Source: Porphyra umbilicalis | Taxonomy: Eukaryota; Rhodophyta; Bangiophyceae; Bangiales; Bangiaceae | Length of the DNA: 64,000 nt | Assembly: GCA_002049455.2 (NCBI GenBank) | Contig: KV918843.1 | Span: forward strand, 62,001-126,000 | Reading direction: 5' to 3' | Part shown: positions 52,301-63,211 of the stretch, one piece after another | How the letters are laid out: each line of letters opens with the position of its first letter | How positions within the stretch are numbered: position 1 is the stretch's first letter | Notes under the pieces: generated by a model | Seen by the model: the letters and a program-made list of their open reading frames with translations, nothing else | Database searches by the model: none | What the model was told of the DNA's origin: nothing | Program-made: the position numbers and the translations under genes

Positions 52301-52972
52301 CTCTCGCCACCCTCGCGCCAGCGCCAAAAAATCTTCCCGGAACCCTCCAGAAGCGGCGCTGCGCAAAGGCCAGCTGGCCGGTCGGACATCACGAGAGCAG
52401 CACTCTGGCACGCGCGTCGTTCCTATCTTCTGGACTGGCGCCCCCGGAATCTGTACGAATCAATCGGATTCGACTGTTCGATTATATCCAAAATCGAACG
52501 CACACATGATTCAGATAAAATATTGATCTGGACTCCGATCAATAGGAGATATCTTAATACGGAATCGAGCCCGTGTCAAAAAATAAATCTGGAGTGCTCT
52601 CCGACAGCCAAAGATTATATCTGATTGTTGCACGAAATTGCTGATCCGAAAGCCCCTGCACACAACCTGCTTGGACGCCGGGCCACTCCGACGCTCGATG
52701 TCAACAGCACCTTCCAAGACTGCCGCAGGGGTCGCATGTGTCGATTTGCAGGGCTTGTTGGCCCTCGTGCGTCTTGGGCAGTAGCGCTTCACGGGGGCCC
52801 CACAGTTGCGTGTCGCAGGGACTGGAATGTGCGGCGCTGGACCGTGGTGATATCAACGAGGGCGGGTGATCAGGCGGGTGCTAGCAGCGTCGGTTGGGGC
52901 ACTGCAACGCCGTTGACAGCAGCTTCGTTGCAAATCCAAATGCTGTCCAGCGGGCTTTGTTGTGCTTGACTG
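46308..52972. other. Long GC-rich region without a supported gene
   Basis: Dense overlapping ORFs on both strands are Arg/Ala/Pro/Gly-rich shadows broken by C or G runs. The most protein-like stretch is plus-strand 49391-49985 (MAGLAPTAPATDAVHWVGPL; VVDDGFARFPSTAHVPTVVY), which may continue in another frame after a run of seven G at about 49986 (YFKPVGGYGGSVADALTGAE). It has no motif I know. From 52400 the DNA becomes AT-richer, with repeated GATT(C)/ATCC motifs. Confidence 0.45.
46600..46727. repeat. 39-bp tandem repeat, about three copies
   Basis: CAAAGCTGCCGCCACGTCGC recurs at 46611, 46650 and 46689, an exact 39-bp period. Confidence 0.9.
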
Positions 52973-53327
52973 TGTTGAAACGCAGTGGGGATAGGGGATG
53001 GGGGACCACGGTGAAGTGGTTGAGTGGCTTGAGCTTGTGTGTATGTGTGCGAGCGTGCTCTGTTGGTTATCTCTCTAAAGCACCCCTCTTCCCATCAAGG
53101 GCACTCCTCAAGTAGTCCAAGTCGGAGCACTCAAGCCCACCACGCAGCCCAAGCAGCTCGACCGCGCACGCGCCCGCCCACACTCCAAATCAAGACGCTC
53201 ACCAAATCAAAGCATCAGGGATCAAAGCAAAGCCCACGCAAATCAAAGCATCAGAAGCGCAAGAACAAAAACATGTGACATGGCAAAATTTTCACTCAAA
53301 ATCGCACGGGTACAAATGTCGAATGCA
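52973..53327 (-). repeat. 3' LTR of copia-B
   Basis: About 355 bp. It differs from the other LTR by many substitutions and indels, including extra ATCAAAGCA repeats near its end. Confidence 0.75.
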
Positions 53328-53362
53328 CCAGCGGTCACCAAACCGCGAAGAAGTCGCATGGG

Positions 53363-53460
53363 TAGCCTTGTGGGAAGTAGGCACCCACTCTCATTAGGCG
53401 TGACCTTCGGGTAGCGTCCGGGAGTCGGGGGTTCGAACCCTGTCAATACCTGGTTTCTTG
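53363..53460 (+). other. tRNA-like T-arm / Pol III B-box
   Basis: CGGGGGTTCGAACCCTG forms a T-arm with an exact B-box GGTTCGAACCC. An A-box-like TGGGAAGTAGGC lies about 60 bp upstream. No acceptor stem or believable anticodon arm forms, so it is not a tRNA gene. It may be tRNA-derived debris next to the 3' LTR. Confidence 0.3.
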
Positions 53461-53682
53461 AATTTTGCTTTTTACAGCAGCAGGGCTTACAGCGGCGTTG
53501 AGCATGACGTTCCAACACGCCCCCTTGCTTGACGCCGCCTGACAGCTGACCGCCCTTGCAGTACCTGTCGAGAACTAAGTCCACCTAGAATCTTGACGTC
53601 CCAAATCCGATGCCGCCCATCATGGCCGCCTTGGAGGAGCAATGTACATACATCCGGATGTACTTACGGCTCGTACTTGAAG

Positions 53683-56600
53683 TCAACACATCCCCATCGT
53701 CTTGACATGCTTGTCGTGCTTGACCTTGGCGAGCTCCTTCGTCATCGGGTCTGCCGCCATCTCGTCTGTTGGGCAGTGCTCGAGGATGACCTTGTCCGTC
53801 GTGATCGCATCCCGCACAAAGTGATAGCGAATGTCGATGTGCTTGGTGCGTTTGTGCTCGACGGGATTCTTGGCGAAGTCGATGCAGCCGCTGTTGTCGA
53901 CCTTGATGTTAACCGGCCCAACCAAGTTGTCCGACTGCGTCACGAGCATGGTGACGCGTTGGATGAGCTTGTCGAGCCAAACAGCTTCCTTGCTGGCCTC
54001 GCAAAGAGCCATGTACTCCGCCTTCATGGTAGATAGCGCCACCGTCTTTTGCAACTTCGAAGCCCAGCTGACGGCCGCCCCGCCCAAGATGAACATGAAG
54101 CCCGTCGTAGACCGCCGCGTCTCGTAGTCACCTGCCCAGTCGGCATCGCTGAAACCTTGGAGGATGCCCGACGCGGACTTGTTGTAGACCAGGCCCTTTT
54201 CGACAGACCCCTTGACATATCGGAGGACGCGCTTCACAGCCGCCCAGTGCTCCTTCCCGTAGCCCGACACGAAACGGCTTAGCTTGCCGACCGCACAGGC
54301 GAGATCAGGACGCGTCCCGACCATCAGGTACATCAGGCTGCCGACGGCCTCGCGGTAAGGAAGAGACTCGTCGCTCTTCTCCGACTTAGCCAGCTGCAGC
54401 CCGACCTCCAACGGAGTCGCGCTCGGGTTGCACTCCGCCATACCGAACTTCTCGAGCACTTGTCCCGCGTACTTGCCCTGCGACAGCTTGAGGGTGCCCA
54501 ACGTCTTGTCACGACTGATCTCTAGCCCGAGGATGACCTTGGCCTCGCCCAGGTCCTTCATCTCGAAGCGCTTGCGAAGCGTCTTCTTGATTTTGTTAAT
54601 CGCCTCCATGCTTGACCCGACCAGAAGAAGATCGTCGACGTACACCAGGACGATGATGATCTCACCGTCATCCATCTGGAGGTAGAGGCAGGCATCCGGG
54701 TCGATGTTGTCAAACCCTTGCGACTTGAGGAAGGCGTCGAGATTGGCGTACCACATCTTGGGGGCTTGCTTAAGCCCATACAGCGCTTGGAGGAGACGAC
54801 ACACCTTGTCAGGATACGTGGGATCGACGTATTCCTCCGGCTGCTCCATGTAGACCTCCTCGTCAAGGTCGCCGTTCAGGAAGGCCGTCTTGACGTCCAT
54901 CTGATGCAGCTCCCACCCGTTCGCCGCCGTCATCGCCAGGATGCATCGGATGGTAGTGAACTTGGCCACCGGCGCAAACGTCTCGTTGAAGTCAAGCCCC
55001 TTAATCTGCCGATTGCCCATAAAGCACAGGCGCGCCTTGTGCCGCGTCGTGTTGCTCCCGACATTGTCCAGCTCGTCCTTGACCTTGTAAACCCACTTGC
55101 CCTTGAGCACGCGTCGGCCGACCGGGCGATCCGTCAAACGCCATGTCTTGTTCTTGCGGATAGAGTCCATCTCCTGGTCCATTGCGGCCCGCCACTTGGT
55201 CGACTCTTGTCCTTGAACTGCTTGCCCATACGTCATGGGAGCCTCGTGAGCAACGAGGCTGACTGGACGCCAGTACTCAACCGGCGGCCTCCGCGATCTG
55301 TCGCTCCGACGCAGCGTGTCTTGAGATCCGACAGAACCTTGATTGTCGTCGGCCGATTTGTCCGAGCCATCATCTTGCTGGTCGTCTCCGCCGTCATCTT
55401 CAGCGTCGACGTCTTGGTCGTCTTCAGCGTCGACGTCTTGGTCGTCGCTGCCGGCATTAAAGCCCGTCTCGCCTTCCACGACCTCGTCCACGGGTGAGTC
55501 CTCAGGATCATCTGCAACCTTGCTTGAGTTGTTCTCGGGGAAAACGACGCTTCGCGCCTTGACGACCTTTCCGTCGTCGAGGATGACCTTGTACGCCTTG
55601 CTGCCGTCGGGATAGCCCACGAAAAAGCCCTTTGCCGCCTTGTCTCCGAACTTGCCATCGACGTGGCTCTTGTACAGTACCACCCAGCATGTTGACCCAA
55701 ACACCCGCATGTGGCCTACTTCGGGCTCGTTCCCGGTCCATAGCTCATGAGGCGTCTTGCCTACGGGAAGCGCTCTGCTCGTGACGCGGTTCTTGATGTA
55801 CACCGCCGTCTTGATGGCATCCGCCCAAAGATCCTGGTCGACGTCCTTGTGTCGCATCATGGTGCGTGCCATCTCCACGAGAACTCGGTTGAGTCGCTCA
55901 GCAACCCCGTTCTGCTGCGGCGTGTCGGGCACCGTCGTCTGGTGCGTCGTGCTGTTCTCATCGTGAAGTGCCTTGAATGCGGACGACACGTACTCGCCGC
56001 CGTTGTCGGACCGGAGTACCTTGATCTTGTTGCCGGTGTGCAGCTGTGCCTTGGTCAGCCACTTCTTGTACTCCGCGAGAAGATCGCTCTTCTTGTGCAA
56101 GAAGACCACGTCCGTCCAGCGGGAGAAGTCGTCGGTGAACGTGCCAAAGTAGAGCGCTCCGCCTCGAGAGCGTTCTGACATAGGTCCACCGAGGTCCGAG
56201 TGCACGAGCTGGAGCCGCCTGGTCACACGAGCGCCTCTTGCGCTAGGCATAGGCGTTATTGCCGCCTTGCCGTACACGCACGGCTCGCAGATGTCCTTGA
56301 CCACCATGGAAGTGCACTTGAGTCCGTCTACGTCCTTGTTCTTGATCATCCTCTTGACGCCGGCCACGTTCACGTGGCCAAGACGCTCATGCCATAGCTG
56401 CAGAGAGGCCACCGCAGCAACATCCGATATAGGGGCCATGTCCAGGTGGTAGAGCCCGTTTTTACGCGTGCCGCACGCAGCAATCTTCTCGTTCATCTTG
56501 ATGATGGACATACCGCGCTTGAACGACACTTCCGCACCGCGTTCCTACATCATGCCGACCGACATGAGGTTGAAGCCCATTGTAGGAACATGGAGTACCT

Positions 56601-57633
56601 TCTCCAACTTGATCTTGCGCGTCTTGCCTTGAACGATGACGTTGAGGACGACGGTTCCGACGCCCGCCGTGGCTACGGACCCCTTGTCACCCATCGTGAC
56701 GCTCCGTCCCGTGGTCGTCTTGTAGTCATCGAAGCACGCACGCATCCAGCACATGTGTGCAGACGCCGCACATTCGACAAGCCACCACTTGGAAATGTCA
56801 TCGTTGTCATCCGCGTTGCCAACGAGACAGATGGCGTCGTCGCTGTCGCTACCGTCATCAGCCGCAATCGCGGCCACCTTGTCCTGTCTCTGCTTCTTGG
56901 CCTTGAGCTCTGGGAAATTATGAGCGATGTGCCCAAACTTGTGGCAGTAGTAGCACTCGATCTTGGAGAGGTCACCACGGCGTCCTTGACCTCGATAGTT
57001 GGCGCCGACGAGTGCCATGTCACCAATGCGCTTGATCGCCGGTGACTTGTCCGCCTGACGCCGCTCCTCCTGAAGCAAGCGGCTCTTGACAAAGTCGAGG
57101 CTTAGCTCGTCCTCGCTCTTGGCGTCTAGAGCCACCAGCAGGTTCTCATACTTTGACGTCAGCCCGTTGAGAACGCTCATGGCGACATCCATCTCCGTCA
57201 CCTCGCCGCCCATGGCCTTGAGGTTCTCGCCGAGGTTGCGCACGCGGTTGATATAGCCCAGCATGCCCTCGCCGACGTTCATCGCGACGGTGTAGAATTC
57301 GCATCGCGCCTTCATCTTGTTCATCAAACTCTTGCGCTGGAAGACGTCTTGCAGGGTCGACCACATTTCCGCCGTCGTCTTGCACCCCGACACGTGCTCC
57401 AGCTGCTCGGACCCAAGGGTGAGCCCGATGATGGCGCTCGCCTTCGTGTCTCGACGCTTCCACACCGCCAACTCGCGGTCCTCCGCGTCCGTCGGCTTTC
57501 CGTCTTCGTCAAGCATGTCGTCCAGATCGCGCAGCGCCAGGATCATCTTGATCCGCTGGCGCCACTCGTGGAAGTTCGTCTCCATCAACTTGTCGATCTT
57601 GATGCCGCCCATTCCGGCAGCGCCTCCGTCCAT
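53683..57633 (-). pseudogene. copia-B Gag-Pol with a dead protease, damaged zinc knuckle and one TAG
   Basis: This is one continuous frame of about 1,316 codons broken once. ATG 57633 starts MDGGAAGMGGIKIDKLMETN. Gag follows (NFHEWRQRIKMILALRDLDD) with a knuckle CYYCHKFGHIAHNF in which the final Cys is Phe. The protease signature reads WWLVECAASAHMC where WWLVDSGASxHMC is usual, so the catalytic Asp is gone. A TAG at 56545-56547 follows. Beyond it the integrase is complete (HERLGH...CEPC; LVHSDLGGPM; RSDNGGEYVS; QNGVAERLN). RT has VLVYVDDLLLVG, and RNase H has SDADWAGDYETRRSTTGF and STMKAEYMALCEASKEA, ending at 53683. The polymerase half looks intact, while the Gag-protease half carries three independent lesions, so this copy could not mature its own proteins. 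Confidence 0.92.
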
Positions 57634-57794
57634 GATGTCTTCTTGTCGTAGCGCCCGACCTTGCCGAGCCGTGCGCCTTGACCGTCACGTCCTTGAACCA
57701 CCTTGACCTCGTTCTCTTCGCACTTGCCACGACCGCCGCGACACCAGCTGGCACACCTTGCTCTTGTCACAGCCCCGGCTCTGTGCCCATAACC

Positions 57795-58104
57795 TGTTGA
57801 AACGCAGTAGAGATAGTGGTTGGGGGACCACGGTGAGGTGGTTGAGTGGCTTGAGCTTGTGTGTGTGTGTGCGAACGTGCTTTGTTGGTTGTTCTAAGGT
57901 TCGCCCGCCTCTCCCAACCGAGAGCACCTCTCAAATAGTCCCCACCGGCCCAAGTGCTCCCCCCTCTCGCGCCCACACCGACGCCCACGCCCTCGCACCA
58001 AATCGAATCACTCACCAAATCAAAAGCCACTAGAGCAAAGCGAAGATCAAATCCAAAACATGCCAAAAGTAACTCCCCAAGATCACCCAACACGAATGTG
58101 TGCA
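57795..58104 (-). repeat. 5' LTR of copia-B
   Basis: About 310 bp. Read on the minus strand it is followed by GGTTATGGGCACAGAGCC, a copia-type primer-binding site next to the LTR edge. Confidence 0.75.
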
Positions 58105-59325
58105 ACTTGACCACGTCTTGCAAATGTACCATGTGGGGTACCATAAGGGTCACCGACCATCATCCATCCGCGAGCCGCCAGTGGTGTCGGCGACGAGCAT
58201 CACAGTCCAACAGAAGAGACACAGCAGCAGTGGGGGGAGACAACAACAGTAGGGGACGGTAGCAGAATTGGGAGGAGACAGCGGTGGTGGAGGGTGCTGT
58301 GCAACGATGGGAGCGACGACGCTGGGGGGAGACAGCAGTGGTAGTGGGGGGCAGCAGTGGCGGGGGGAGGCAGCGGTGGGGGAAAGAGGTAGCGTTGATC
58401 GAGGTAGACAGCGGTGGTGGAGGGAGGCCGCAATGAACGGGGGAAGCACTGCTGTGGTGGGAGCGGCGACGCTGAGGGGAGCCAGTAACTGTGGAATTCA
58501 GCGGGCCTTCGAACAGTCACGACAGCGGCCATAGCTGCCGTGGCGACACCGCCCAGCTGGGACACCGCCCAACTGAGGGAGGCATGGGCACAGAGCAGGC
58601 AGGAGAGACCCCCATCAACAGGTGCGTCAGGACCCCCTCTGACAGCGCGTCAGGTTCATTGTACACGGCAGATTGACACTGACACTGGTCAATCCAGTGA
58701 ATCACGTGTCGGTGCTGACACTGTCCAATCCAGTGGGTTACGACTCTACGCTTCTTTTCCTGCCTACGACTGTTCTGTTTCTTTTCTGGCAGAATAAACG
58801 TCACCACATTCCTCCTACAGTACTCTGTGCCCATTCTTCTTAGTTTACGCATGAGTTGGTGTGGTCTGGGTGTCGCGTGGTACTCAGCTGCCGTCTGGTC
58901 CGATAAAAAGGAGCGGACGGCACGTCTGGGCGAAACTCGACCAAAACATCACTATTTTTTTGAAGACTCGTTTCTGAACCTTTGAAGGATCCTGGGAACG
59001 GCATTGTGACTGGCTAAGCGTACAAAGGCCTCCTTCATGCTCTTTCCACCCCCCGAAGGTCACAACCCCTACCACCGAGCCTGGAAACTGCCACCACCTC
59101 CCCACTGTGCTCAACCTGTGGGCTAGCCAACATTTGGTGTGTGTGCTCACCGCACACCCTATACCATGTGTAGAGCCCGAAGCACCACATCAGCACCCCC
59201 ACTGGAACCACATCAGCACCCCCACTGGACGCCCGCAGTACGTACGTAGTGCTTTCGATCAACCCAGCAGTCCGCACATGGTGGGCGTGGGTCCCTTGCA
59301 CACCAGGCATCCGGTGAACTCTTTT
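58105..59325. other. Intergenic DNA with purine-rich repeats
   Basis: Between about 58225 and 58480 a degenerate GGGAGACAGCAGTGGTGG-like unit recurs on the plus strand. Near 58675-58735 GACACTG(G)TCAATCCAGTG is duplicated, and near 59188-59231 a 22-bp unit (CACATCAGCACCCCCACTGG) is tandemly repeated. No gene is supported. Confidence 0.5.
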
Positions 59326-59885
59326 CAGACTCGTTTATAGCTCGGGGGTATCCCCCTCTCACACAACCGTGGCGCATGATCCCCCTGTGTGGCCGCCAGC
59401 CACCCCACCCACCGACCGCCCACTCCGACACCCGCTGCCGCTAGCCGCCGCCACCCGCTGGCCCCCCCGCCAGCCCCGCCGCCAACCAGCAGTTGTGGTC
59501 GGCCACCGCGGGCGGCTTCCAGGCCAAATTGATCCAGCAGCGCCACCGTGCGGCCGGGGCAGCTGAGGGTGAGCGTCCCGGCGGCTCTGTCACGGTCCAC
59601 TTTGTAGCCCAAGAAGGTGGTGGCCGCTCCCATGTCCCTTCCCTTCTACACCTTCAGGATGGACTGCTTAGTGCTGAAGACTGCCTCCAGCATCTAGGCC
59701 GTAGTGGCCATGTCGTCCACATGCACCACGATGATGACTGTGGCACCAGTGAGGTGTACCCACGTGTACGCCGTTGGGTCGACCTGGCAGCGCACTGCGT
59801 TACGAGGGGCGGCTTGCCTGTCCCAACGACGCGTCAGAGCACGGCCCTGTATTGTCAGAGCTGTGCGCTGCCGCACCTGCACATG
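59326..59885 (-). pseudogene. Relic copia reverse transcriptase fragment
   Basis: The minus strand reads DPTAYTWVHLTGATVIIVVH then VDDMATTA, stop, MLEAVFSTKQSILKV, stop, KGRDMGAATTFLGYKVDRDR and GRTVALLDQFGLEAA. This matches the RT segment around YVDD and the following FLGLEI..D...GTL..SQ..Y....L..F block of copia Pol (compare copia-B). Here the box is HVDD, and two TAG codons interrupt the frame. No LTRs, integrase or RNase H were found. Confidence 0.75.
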
Positions 59886-61173
59886 CGCGCCCGCTGGTCT
59901 GGCTATGATTCTTGTTGCTTCTTGCGTTGTATCTCTGAAAATTATTCATGCGGAAATTCCCTGGACTTTAGTACAGGGTACTATACACACCTGCACGTTG
60001 AAGAATAAGTTGCTTTTTCAAGTGCACGAGGCGGCAATACTTGACCAAAACCGTCCCGGGCGGGCCTTTTTGCGTCCGACGTCGTCTGGCGACGTCCCCA
60101 GCTTGTCTGTTGCCCTTGGAAAAAAGCGCACAGGTCCTCCCGAACATCATACGAAATTGCTCACGGTCGCGATGTCTTCATCGTCCGTACGGTCCGCGGC
60201 AGCAGATCGTGGTTAAAACGGTACCTGAGGGCAGGTGTGGTGTGTTTGGGGTCGTGAGGGCGGGTTGATGGGGGCGGATGTGATCACGCTTGCGTAAGTT
60301 TTTGTTACTTGCCGAAAAGAAGGCTTCAGAGGCCTGAGAGAGCGTTTCCCGTTCATACGTTCGAATGGGGGGTTGTGTCGTCGCGGATCGCGTGGCAGCT
60401 CGAGCGGTTGTGGCCGTTCCCTTGCCCGTGGTCGACCGGATTGGGGAGGTGGCGGCCCCTGACGGAGCATGGGCGTTGCAGGGTGTAGGGGCTGGCGGAA
60501 GAGCAGACTGTTCTTCGTGGGTACGTTGATCATGGGGTGCGGGTCGGGGTTGGAGGGTGCTCGGTCGTGGGGGGTGGGGGCGGAATGGGACGGGAGGCGA
60601 CGGGGCTGGCGACGTGTTGGGCGCCGTGCCGATGGCGCCGCCACCCTCTGATCGAAATAGCGACGGCGGGCGGCGGGGGTCAGGCACCGGCGGCGGTGTA
60701 ACGCTTGTTGGTCATCAGCTGAAGAGTACGTACGCTTGGCTAGTGGTCTCTGGCGTGGGAATACAGTGCAGGGACGCTTGTCACGGCAATCTCCATATAC
60801 CAGTGCTGTGTCAAATGTTGACCACCGCCGGAATTGTTGACCAGACTCGAGACCTCCCCACGGGGTCGTACGCGCCGATTCCGTGACGTGAATAAACGCA
60901 CAGCGGGAATACACTGCGTACCAGTGCCCAGAAAACGGCCTACAGCAGGTCCAAGAGTGAATTTTTCTCCAGATGTTTGCATGTAGGTCTTGTTGCTTTT
61001 TTGAGAAAGTATGGGACTCCGGGCACAAACAGCCTTCTCGTGCTCTTTTTTTCCGGTTTTTCCGGTTTTTCTCGGTCTTTCCAGGAGGCCCCCTTGAAGT
61101 AAGGTTGGCACATCGGTAAAACTGGTCGATAAACAAAATCGGTAAGGGTCGGTATCCCGATCGATAATCGGTA
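59886..61173. other. Intergenic DNA, no supported gene
   Basis: Several ORFs of 100-300 codons overlap on both strands without recognisable motifs. Near 61110-61172 imperfect ATCGGT/ACCGAT repeats border the next element. Confidence 0.45.
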
Positions 61174-62109
61174 CAGTCACTATCCGCTTATATGGCACCC
61201 TTGCGCACTTTGTAGCCCCCGTTCCAGCAATGCATTCTCACGGCGCACCACGGCGAGGCGTTCTCGTTTCACTTTCGATCGCTGCCATTTTGACCGAGAA
61301 AGGGGCTGCTGGGGCTCATGATCGCAGGATTTAAGGACCATTTTAGTTGGTCGATCGCATGATGGGGCGTGCAATTACGGATTTGATATGGCTTCGAGTT
61401 CCACACGCATGTCCTCCAGCGACACGATCCTACACAAAGTCTGAGCATCCTCGAGCTGGCAACCACCAGACTTCATACGATACTGAAAGTATGATCAGTT
61501 TCTCTTCTGAGAAAAAGAAAAAGAAGGATACGACGAGGGGTTTATGAACATCGTTTATCGTTGCTGTCCGACGAGTCCTCACTCGCTTCAGTGTAGGACC
61601 CATTACGACCCCCGCCGTCCGAGCCGTAAGGCCCCTCGCCGTCCAAGTCGGCACTGTCACCGCCATCCGCCCGATTACATCCTCCATCGTCCGACACGCC
61701 ACTCCTCCCGCCGTCCGAGTCGTCGCTCTCCCGGCCGTACGAGGCGTCACTCTCGTCGCCTTCAGTGGCATGGCCTCCCTCACCCTCATTCAACCCAGTA
61801 TGGCCCTACGTGACTGGACACCCGCTGCGGGGAAGAAGACGGTGGAGTCGATGACGGTGGAATCGTCGACAGTGCGGCCCAGGACGATTGTCAGCGTAGT
61901 CGGTGGTAGGACGGATGATGGTGTGTTCACATCGATGAGTGCAGTGTGCGACAAATCCGCCACGTTTTCCCAACTACCCCTGTTTGGGCTGCATTCCAGA
62001 AGACAATCGCGAGATTTGTCGGTGGTTCCCGCGGAAGTTGTCGATCGCGATCCTCCCAGTTATATAGCACGTGACATATAACTGGAGCGCATATACCCGG
62101 ATATTGACT
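61174..62109 (-). mobile_element. Internally deleted relative of the pogo-like transposon
   Basis: The left end CAGTCACTATCCGCTTATAT (preceded by TA) and the right end, reverse-complemented, .AGTCAATATCCGGGTATAT match the ends of the element at 17505. Homology continues inward in the opposite orientation: its left arm carries GCACCCTTGCGCAC.TTGTAG as at 21215-21240, and its right arm carries GCGCTCCAGT.ATAT.TCA and CTATATAACTGGGAG as at 17525-17570. A minus-strand frame at 61542-61793 (SDDGGCNRADGGDSADLDGE) resembles the acidic tail of the pogo transposase. The catalytic part is missing. Confidence 0.8.
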
Positions 62110-63163
62110 AGGGCTGTCAACATGAGCCCTTGCGTTATCTCGTATAAGAGCTGTTATCCCCCTGGCATAACATCGGGGTCCGGAGCGCTCTGTTACGCTT
62201 ATCGTTATCCGTCGCACGTATGCAAGTGCACTTGAGAAGGAAAAATGCAAAACAAGTTCGTAATGTACTTGTTCTATTTTTTCGACCATTTTTTGGGTTG
62301 CGGCTTCAATTGCGTGACACGCCGGATTTGGCAGCGCTTGGGCACCTCGCCCCACCGCGCGAGCCTCTTGTTGCTGCTTTGTTGGGGCCGTGATGCGCCT
62401 TCCCCTCTCTCTCTCTCGCTCCCCCCCCCTTGCCTCGCCTGGGCGCCCAAATCTCCAACGCAGCGGTGCTGTCACGACGCGAGCATGGCTCCCAAGCTGG
62501 CGCCAGGCGGCGGTCACCGCGTGCCGACCACTGCCGGCGAGCGACTGGGTGCAGGTCGCCCGCCGTAACAGCGACGCCTGCTACTACCCGCCGCTCCCCC
62601 GCCCCCCCCCCCCCCCCCCCTTTTTGATGGCGCGGACTTTGACACGGGCCTCCCTCCGCGCAGCCGAGGGTAGCCGCGGCGGCGGGGAGCGGCGGCGGCA
62701 AGGGTGGCGCGTTGGTCGGGGGTGCGGGGGGGGGTGCGCGTGTTGCGCGGGCGGCGGCGCGCCGGTCGCCGCCGTGCCACGCCGGCGGCGCCGTTGCAGC
62801 GCGGCCGCGCGCGGCGTGCTACCGCCGCTGCCGCCGCCGCCGCCGCCGCTGTGGCGTGACATACGCGGCGGCGGCGGCACGCGTGGCGTGGCGGCGCGCG
62901 CGGCGCGTCGGCGGCGACAGGGCGCTCTAGGAAGAAGTAAGTCCTGTTAACACCTGCATATTTCTGGCATAAGTAGCATGATCTACGCGAATGTGCACTG
63001 GAGATCACGTATTGTTGTTGCGATCCGTCACAGAAAACGGTGTTCTTCCGAGAAGTGTCTTTTGCTGTTATTGCGTCCTAAGTTAACAGCTCGATGTTTT
63101 TTTCCGCTTAAATGGCCTTTCAAGATATAAGCCATCTAAACAGCCTTTTGTTAACAGCCCTTG
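62108..63163. mobile_element. Possible hAT-like non-autonomous element
   Basis: CTAGGGCTGTCAACA at the left and, reverse-complemented, CAAGGGCTGTTAACA at the right match at 13 of 15 positions. AGGGCTG is a common hAT end motif. Both ends also carry CTTATATC/TCGTATAA-type AT-rich flanks, while the middle (62400-62930) is extremely GC-rich with a long C run. No 8-bp target duplication was found, so the limits are uncertain. Confidence 0.35.
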
Positions 63164-63211
63164 TAGGGCTGACTGTATTGTCGATTCGCTCAACAGTCGG
63201 TACATGTCGGT

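Larger units (their letters stand above)
52973..58104 (-). mobile_element. Old Ty1/copia retrotransposon on the minus strand (copia-B)
   Basis: Direct repeats that begin TGTTGAAACGCAG and end in TGCA lie at about 52973-53327 and 57795-58104. They share GGGGGACCACGGTGA.GTGGT and GCTTGAGCTTGTGTGT but are clearly diverged, with indels. They enclose a gag-pol of copia order read on the minus strand. No exact target duplication is seen, although CTTGAC occurs beside both ends. LTR divergence and coding lesions mark it as much older than copia-A. Confidence 0.85.

Noticed and set aside
53363-53460. A functional tRNA gene
   Set aside because: T-arm and B-box only; no acceptor stem and no valid anticodon arm on either strand.
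52966-58110. Target duplication for copia-B
   Set aside because: CTTGAC occurs near both ends but not at the exact LTR edges, so I do not claim it.
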